Of a stretch of DNA of 64,000 bases, positions 61,929-64,000 are shown one piece after another. Source of the stretch: Chloroflexota bacterium. Lineage in GTDB: Bacteria > Chloroflexota > UBA6077 > FW602-bin22 > CADDYW01. Numbering within the stretch: position 1 is the first letter of the stretch; every line of letters begins with the position of its first letter. A program made the position numbers and the translations under genes. Below the pieces are notes generated by a model. It saw only the letters and a list, made by a program, of their open reading frames with translations, did not search any database and was not told the DNA's origin. The stretch covers positions 1 to 64,000 of the forward strand of contig CADDYW010000009.1 in the NCBI GenBank assembly GCA_902810745.1, written 5' to 3'.

Positions 61929-62087
61929 ATGGCCCAGATAGGTGAACAGCTCAAGGAGACCGCAGAGAAGGCCAAGCAGCAGGCCAAGAAAGCCGGCGAA
62001 GAGGTCAAGGAGAAGGTCAAGGTTGGTACCGAGAAGGCCGGCGAGAAGGAGCGAGAAATCAGCGCCAAGACGAAGCAGGCGCTGTAG
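61929..62087 (+). CDS. Small Lys/Glu-rich helical protein
   Basis: A 52-residue protein, AQIGEQLKETAEKAKQQAKK followed by AGEEVKEKVKVGTEKAGE and KEREISAKTKQAL: almost all Lys, Glu, Ala and Gln, predicted as a long amphipathic helix like CsbD or LEA-type stress proteins. AAAGGAG lies eight bases before the ATG, and a perfect hairpin follows 16 bases after the stop. The role is unknown; stress protection is only an analogy. Confidence 0.7.
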   Translation: MAQIGEQLKETAEKAKQQAKKAGEEVKEKVKVGTEKAGEKEREISAKTKQAL

Positions 62088-62103
62088 TGGCCGGATCTGA
62101 CGG

Positions 62104-62130
62104 GAGCGACGCCGAGCACCGGCGTCGCTC
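62104..62130 (+). terminator. Hairpin terminator after small KE-rich gene
   Basis: GAGCGACGCCG-AGCAC-CGGCGTCGCTC, a perfect 11-bp stem with a five-base loop, followed by TTGAGC. The U-tract is weak, but the position right after the short gene fits a terminator that also serves the convergent dehydrogenase gene. Confidence 0.6.
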
Positions 62131-62194
62131 TTGAGCTGACGGTAGATGACCAGGAGCAGGAGAGACGTACCCTGCTCGGCATCCGTCTCGGGCT

Positions 62195-63205
62195 TCACGC
62201 GCCGTTACGCCGCCAATCGAGCACCACGCCGAGATAGTCCTCCGGTGAGGATTCTAGTCCAGCGTAGACATCGCCCGCAGCCATCGGGGAAACGTGGTGA
62301 CTGATCAGGGAGTCCACCTTGAGCTCGCGCCGCGCGATCAGGTCCAGGACCAGCCTTCGGTTTGCCGATTCGGTCCAGGGGTTGGCAAGATTTGGATAGG
62401 TCGGCGTCGTACTCATGTGCGCACCCAGGATCGTCAGTCCCTTCAGGTGCACGTCCTGATAGGGATCGAACTGCTCTACTACACCCCGCGTGCTTCCAAG
62501 AAGAATGACACGTCCACCCCGCGCGGCCAGCTTGAGCGCGGGATTGACCGCAGCCGGACTTCCGGTGGCCTCGAAGACGACGGTAAATCCGTCGTGTGCG
62601 AGAGACCGGAGCCGCGTCTCGGCGTCGCTCGCCCGGGGATCCACGGCAGCATCGGCACCGTGGGTGAGTGCCAGATCCCGTCGACGGGCGATGAGGTCCA
62701 GCGCCACGACGGGCCGGCCGCCGTCGAGGCGACTGAGCTGCGTGGCGAGCTGACCGATCAGTCCCGCGCCGACCACCGCGATGCTCTCCCCGAGCTGGAT
62801 ATGTGCCAGGCGCACTGCATTCAGCACGATACAGCCGAGCGTCGTCATCGCAGCTTGCGCGAAGGTGACGCCATCGGGAATGGGTACCAGGCGGTCCGAT
62901 GGAACGATCGCGTGCGAGGCGTGACGTACCTGGCCGCAGACGCGATCGCCCTGCCGTGGGCTCGAAACGCCTTCGCCCACGGCGAGTACCGTCCCGGCAA
63001 ATGAATAGCCGGGGTAATAAGGGTTCCCGTGGCTGGCCGTGCGGTAGCTCGTGACACCGCGATAGTTCGCAATCTCTGTTCCCGCGCTAATCGCGGTTAC
63101 CGCGGCCTCGACGAGGACGTGGCCGGCTGGCGGATGGTCGTCGAGCTCGAACTCCTCGAGATGCATTCGGTAGGGTTGGGGCGAAACGAGGCGGCGTGCG
63201 CGCAT
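62195..63205 (-). CDS. Medium-chain (MDR) alcohol dehydrogenase-like protein
   Basis: A 336-residue MDR-superfamily enzyme. The N-terminal GroES-like domain has VTAISAGTEIANYRG and NPYYPGYSFAGTVLAVGEGVSSPRQGDRVCG; the Rossmann domain has SIAVVGAGLIGQLATQLSRL and the adenine-binding VALDLIARR. The usual catalytic-zinc GHE motif is replaced by PGYSFAG, so it may be a zinc-free or atypical member. The substrate is unknown. ATG 63205 has GGAGGTGAAC directly upstream; a longer frame reaches 63226. Confidence 0.8.
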   Translation of the reverse strand: MRARRLVSPQPYRMHLEEFELDDHPPAGHVLVEAAVTAISAGTEIANYRGVTSYRTASHGNPYYPGYSFAGTVLAVGEGVSSPRQGDRVCGQVRHASHAIVPSDRLVPIPDGVTFAQAAMTTLGCIVLNAVRLAHIQLGESIAVVGAGLIGQLATQLSRLDGGRPVVALDLIARRRDLALTHGADAAVDPRASDAETRLRSLAHDGFTVVFEATGSPAAVNPALKLAARGGRVILLGSTRGVVEQFDPYQDVHLKGLTILGAHMSTTPTYPNLANPWTESANRRLVLDLIARRELKVDSLISHHVSPMAAGDVYAGLESSPEDYLGVVLDWRRNGA

Positions 63206-63372
63206 GTTCACCTCCGACGACGCCACTGGTGTCTTCGCATGGGAGACGTTGCGGAATCCTGAATACCCCCTGGTCGTGCACCGGGTCGTTCCAGATCGAT
63301 CACGGGGTCACGCTTGGATCCCTGGCGCCATTGTCGCCGTCTCGCTCGGGATGTCAAGGCGGTGTCGCTTCC

Positions 63373-63401
63373 TTGACAGGTAGTGAAGCACCGTGTAGCA
63401 T
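63373..63401 (+). promoter_or_regulatory. Promoter of the ileS T-box unit
   Basis: TTGACA at 63373-63378 and TAGCAT at 63396-63401, 17 bp apart. Transcription would start near 63408, right before a perfect 7-bp hairpin (GGGACCC-GACGT-GGGTCCC, 63409-63427) that would cap the 5' end of the leader. Confidence 0.65.
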
Positions 63402-63439
63402 TTAGGAAGGGACCCGACGTGGGTCCCTCTCTTTCATCT

Positions 63440-63727
63440 GAAAACAAGGCTGTGACGGAAAGAGTAGGTCTGGCAGATGGCGCCAGAGAGCCCGGGGCTG
63501 GTGTGACCGGGTGCCGAGCCTGACTGAAAATCGTTCCCGAGCTGCCGGTCCGAACCGCGGTACCAGAAGGCGCAGTAGGGCTGGCCGGAGTCGTCGTCCG
63601 TTATCCGCGACGCGGGTTCGCGCCACGGCATGGTGGCGCCGACCTGACACGAGCGCGCCCCCGGCGAACAAGGGTGGTACCGCGGGAGTTCCTGGCTCTC
63701 GTCCCTGATGGAGACGAGAGCTTTTTT
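63440..63727 (+). promoter_or_regulatory. T-box riboswitch (isoleucine-specific)
   Basis: The leader holds the T-box core AGGGTGGTACCGCGGG (63671-63686) and, just after it, a classic terminator: GCTCTCGTC (63695-63703) pairing with GACGAGAGC (63713-63721) and then TTTTTT. The stem I region begins after the 5' hairpin (GTGACGGAAAGAGTAGGTC) and contains an ATC at 63530-63532 in the likely specifier loop (CTGAAAATCGTTC), matching isoleucine. Uncharged tRNA-Ile would favour the antiterminator and transcription of ileS. Confidence 0.9.
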
Positions 63728-63778
63728 ATTGGTGCGAAACTTGGTGTGCGTACTTGGGATCGCTGCAAAGGAGGACGC

Positions 63779-64000
63779 ATGTTCAGACCGGTCACGAGCA
63801 AACCGGACTTTATCGCAATGGAGTTGAAGACGTTAGATCTTTGGCGGGAGACGCAGGCGTTTCATCAGCTCGTCCGCCAGAACGCCGGTCACCCTCGCTT
63901 CTCCTTCATCGACGGGCCGATCACGGCGAACAATCCGATGGGCGTGCATCACGCCTGGGGCCGCACCTACAAGGACCTCTTCCAGCGCTACCAGGCGATG
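63779..64000 (+). CDS. ileS: Isoleucyl-tRNA synthetase (N-terminal part, cut by window end)
   Basis: The first 74 codons are visible. [34 protein letters not shown] contains the class I HIGH-like motif in the form GVHHAWGR with the flanking isoleucine-enzyme residues ([10 protein letters not shown]). ATG 63779 has AAAGGAGGACG upstream. The gene runs beyond the window; KMSKS and the editing domain are not seen. It is controlled by the T-box just upstream. Confidence 0.93.
   Translation, partial: MFRPVTSKPDFIAMELKTLDLWRETQAFHQLVRQNAGHPRFSFIDGPITANNPMGVHHAWGRTYKDLFQRYQAM

Noticed and set aside
1-64000. CRISPR array, prophage, transposase or integrase
   Set aside because: No direct-repeat array, phage structural gene or IS transposase was seen; the only repeats are the three 160-bp elements.

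Overview
This 64 kb window is a chromosomal piece of a GC-rich bacterium. The gene set resembles a Thermomicrobia/Sphaerobacter-type Chloroflexota. The pointers are archaeal-type DNA-end-processing genes, an archaeal-type methionine adenosyltransferase, an XPB-type helicase, HspR-linked lon, many GTG/TTG starts, and group A (TATAAT / TTGACA) promoters in a high-GC background. This placement is inferred from gene content only; no marker rRNA is present. I see no rRNA, tRNA, CRISPR array, prophage or insertion sequence, and the gene content is mostly housekeeping with strong DNA-repair enrichment.

Layout. 1-6.8 kb: tail of a response regulator, a HAD phosphatase, an SRPBCC protein, two membrane proteins, and a decaying ABC-2 exporter operon (ATPase cut down to its C-terminus, second permease interrupted by an amber codon). 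6.8-8.8 kb: yebC-ruvC-ruvA. 9-17 kb: a minus-strand operon mre11(sbcD)-rad50(sbcC)-nurA-HAS-barrel protein-herA, preceded by a promoter and a GAAC-N4-GTTC LexA-type box. 17-26 kb: oxidoreductase, fructokinase-like ROK kinase, XPB helicase, hydantoinase/oxoprolinase hyuA-hyuB. 26-34 kb: acetyltransferase, ECF sigma/anti-sigma pair, phosphofructokinase with PPi-type residues, mrfA-mrfB crosslink-repair pair, BON protein. 34-42 kb: an XRE-NYN-winged-helix protein, purC-purS, hisD-hisC-hisB, and hisS transcribed away from them. 42-46 kb: three signalling units (DegS/DegU-like pair, lone receiver protein, membrane HisKA protein without an ATPase domain). 46-52 kb: hspR-lon with an operator-like inverted repeat, then transketolase. 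52-56 kb: AI-2E-family permease, fmt, a site-2 protease with CBS domains, a DJ-1/PfpI protein. 57-59 kb: an ABC exporter behind a leader that contains a strong promoter, a 29-codon ORF and a UUCG-capped terminator. 59-64 kb: fabF, archaeal-type MAT, a small Lys/Glu-rich protein, an MDR dehydrogenase, and a T-box riboswitch in front of ileS (cut by the window end).

How it fits together. The repair genes (Mre11-Rad50-NurA-HerA for end resection, RuvAC for Holliday junctions, MrfAB and XPB for lesions or crosslinks) suggest an organism that invests heavily in DNA repair, and the SOS-like box ties the resection operon to DNA damage. Regulation visible in the sequence includes a T-box, a candidate attenuator, an HspR-type operator, a LexA-type box and several near-leaderless promoters. 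A 160-bp hairpin-rich repeat occurs three times, each at the 3' end of a gene.

The best candidates for undescribed biology are the HAS-barrel protein embedded in the HerA/NurA/Mre11/Rad50 operon, the XRE-NYN-winged-helix protein, and the leader-peptide attenuator in front of the ABC exporter.
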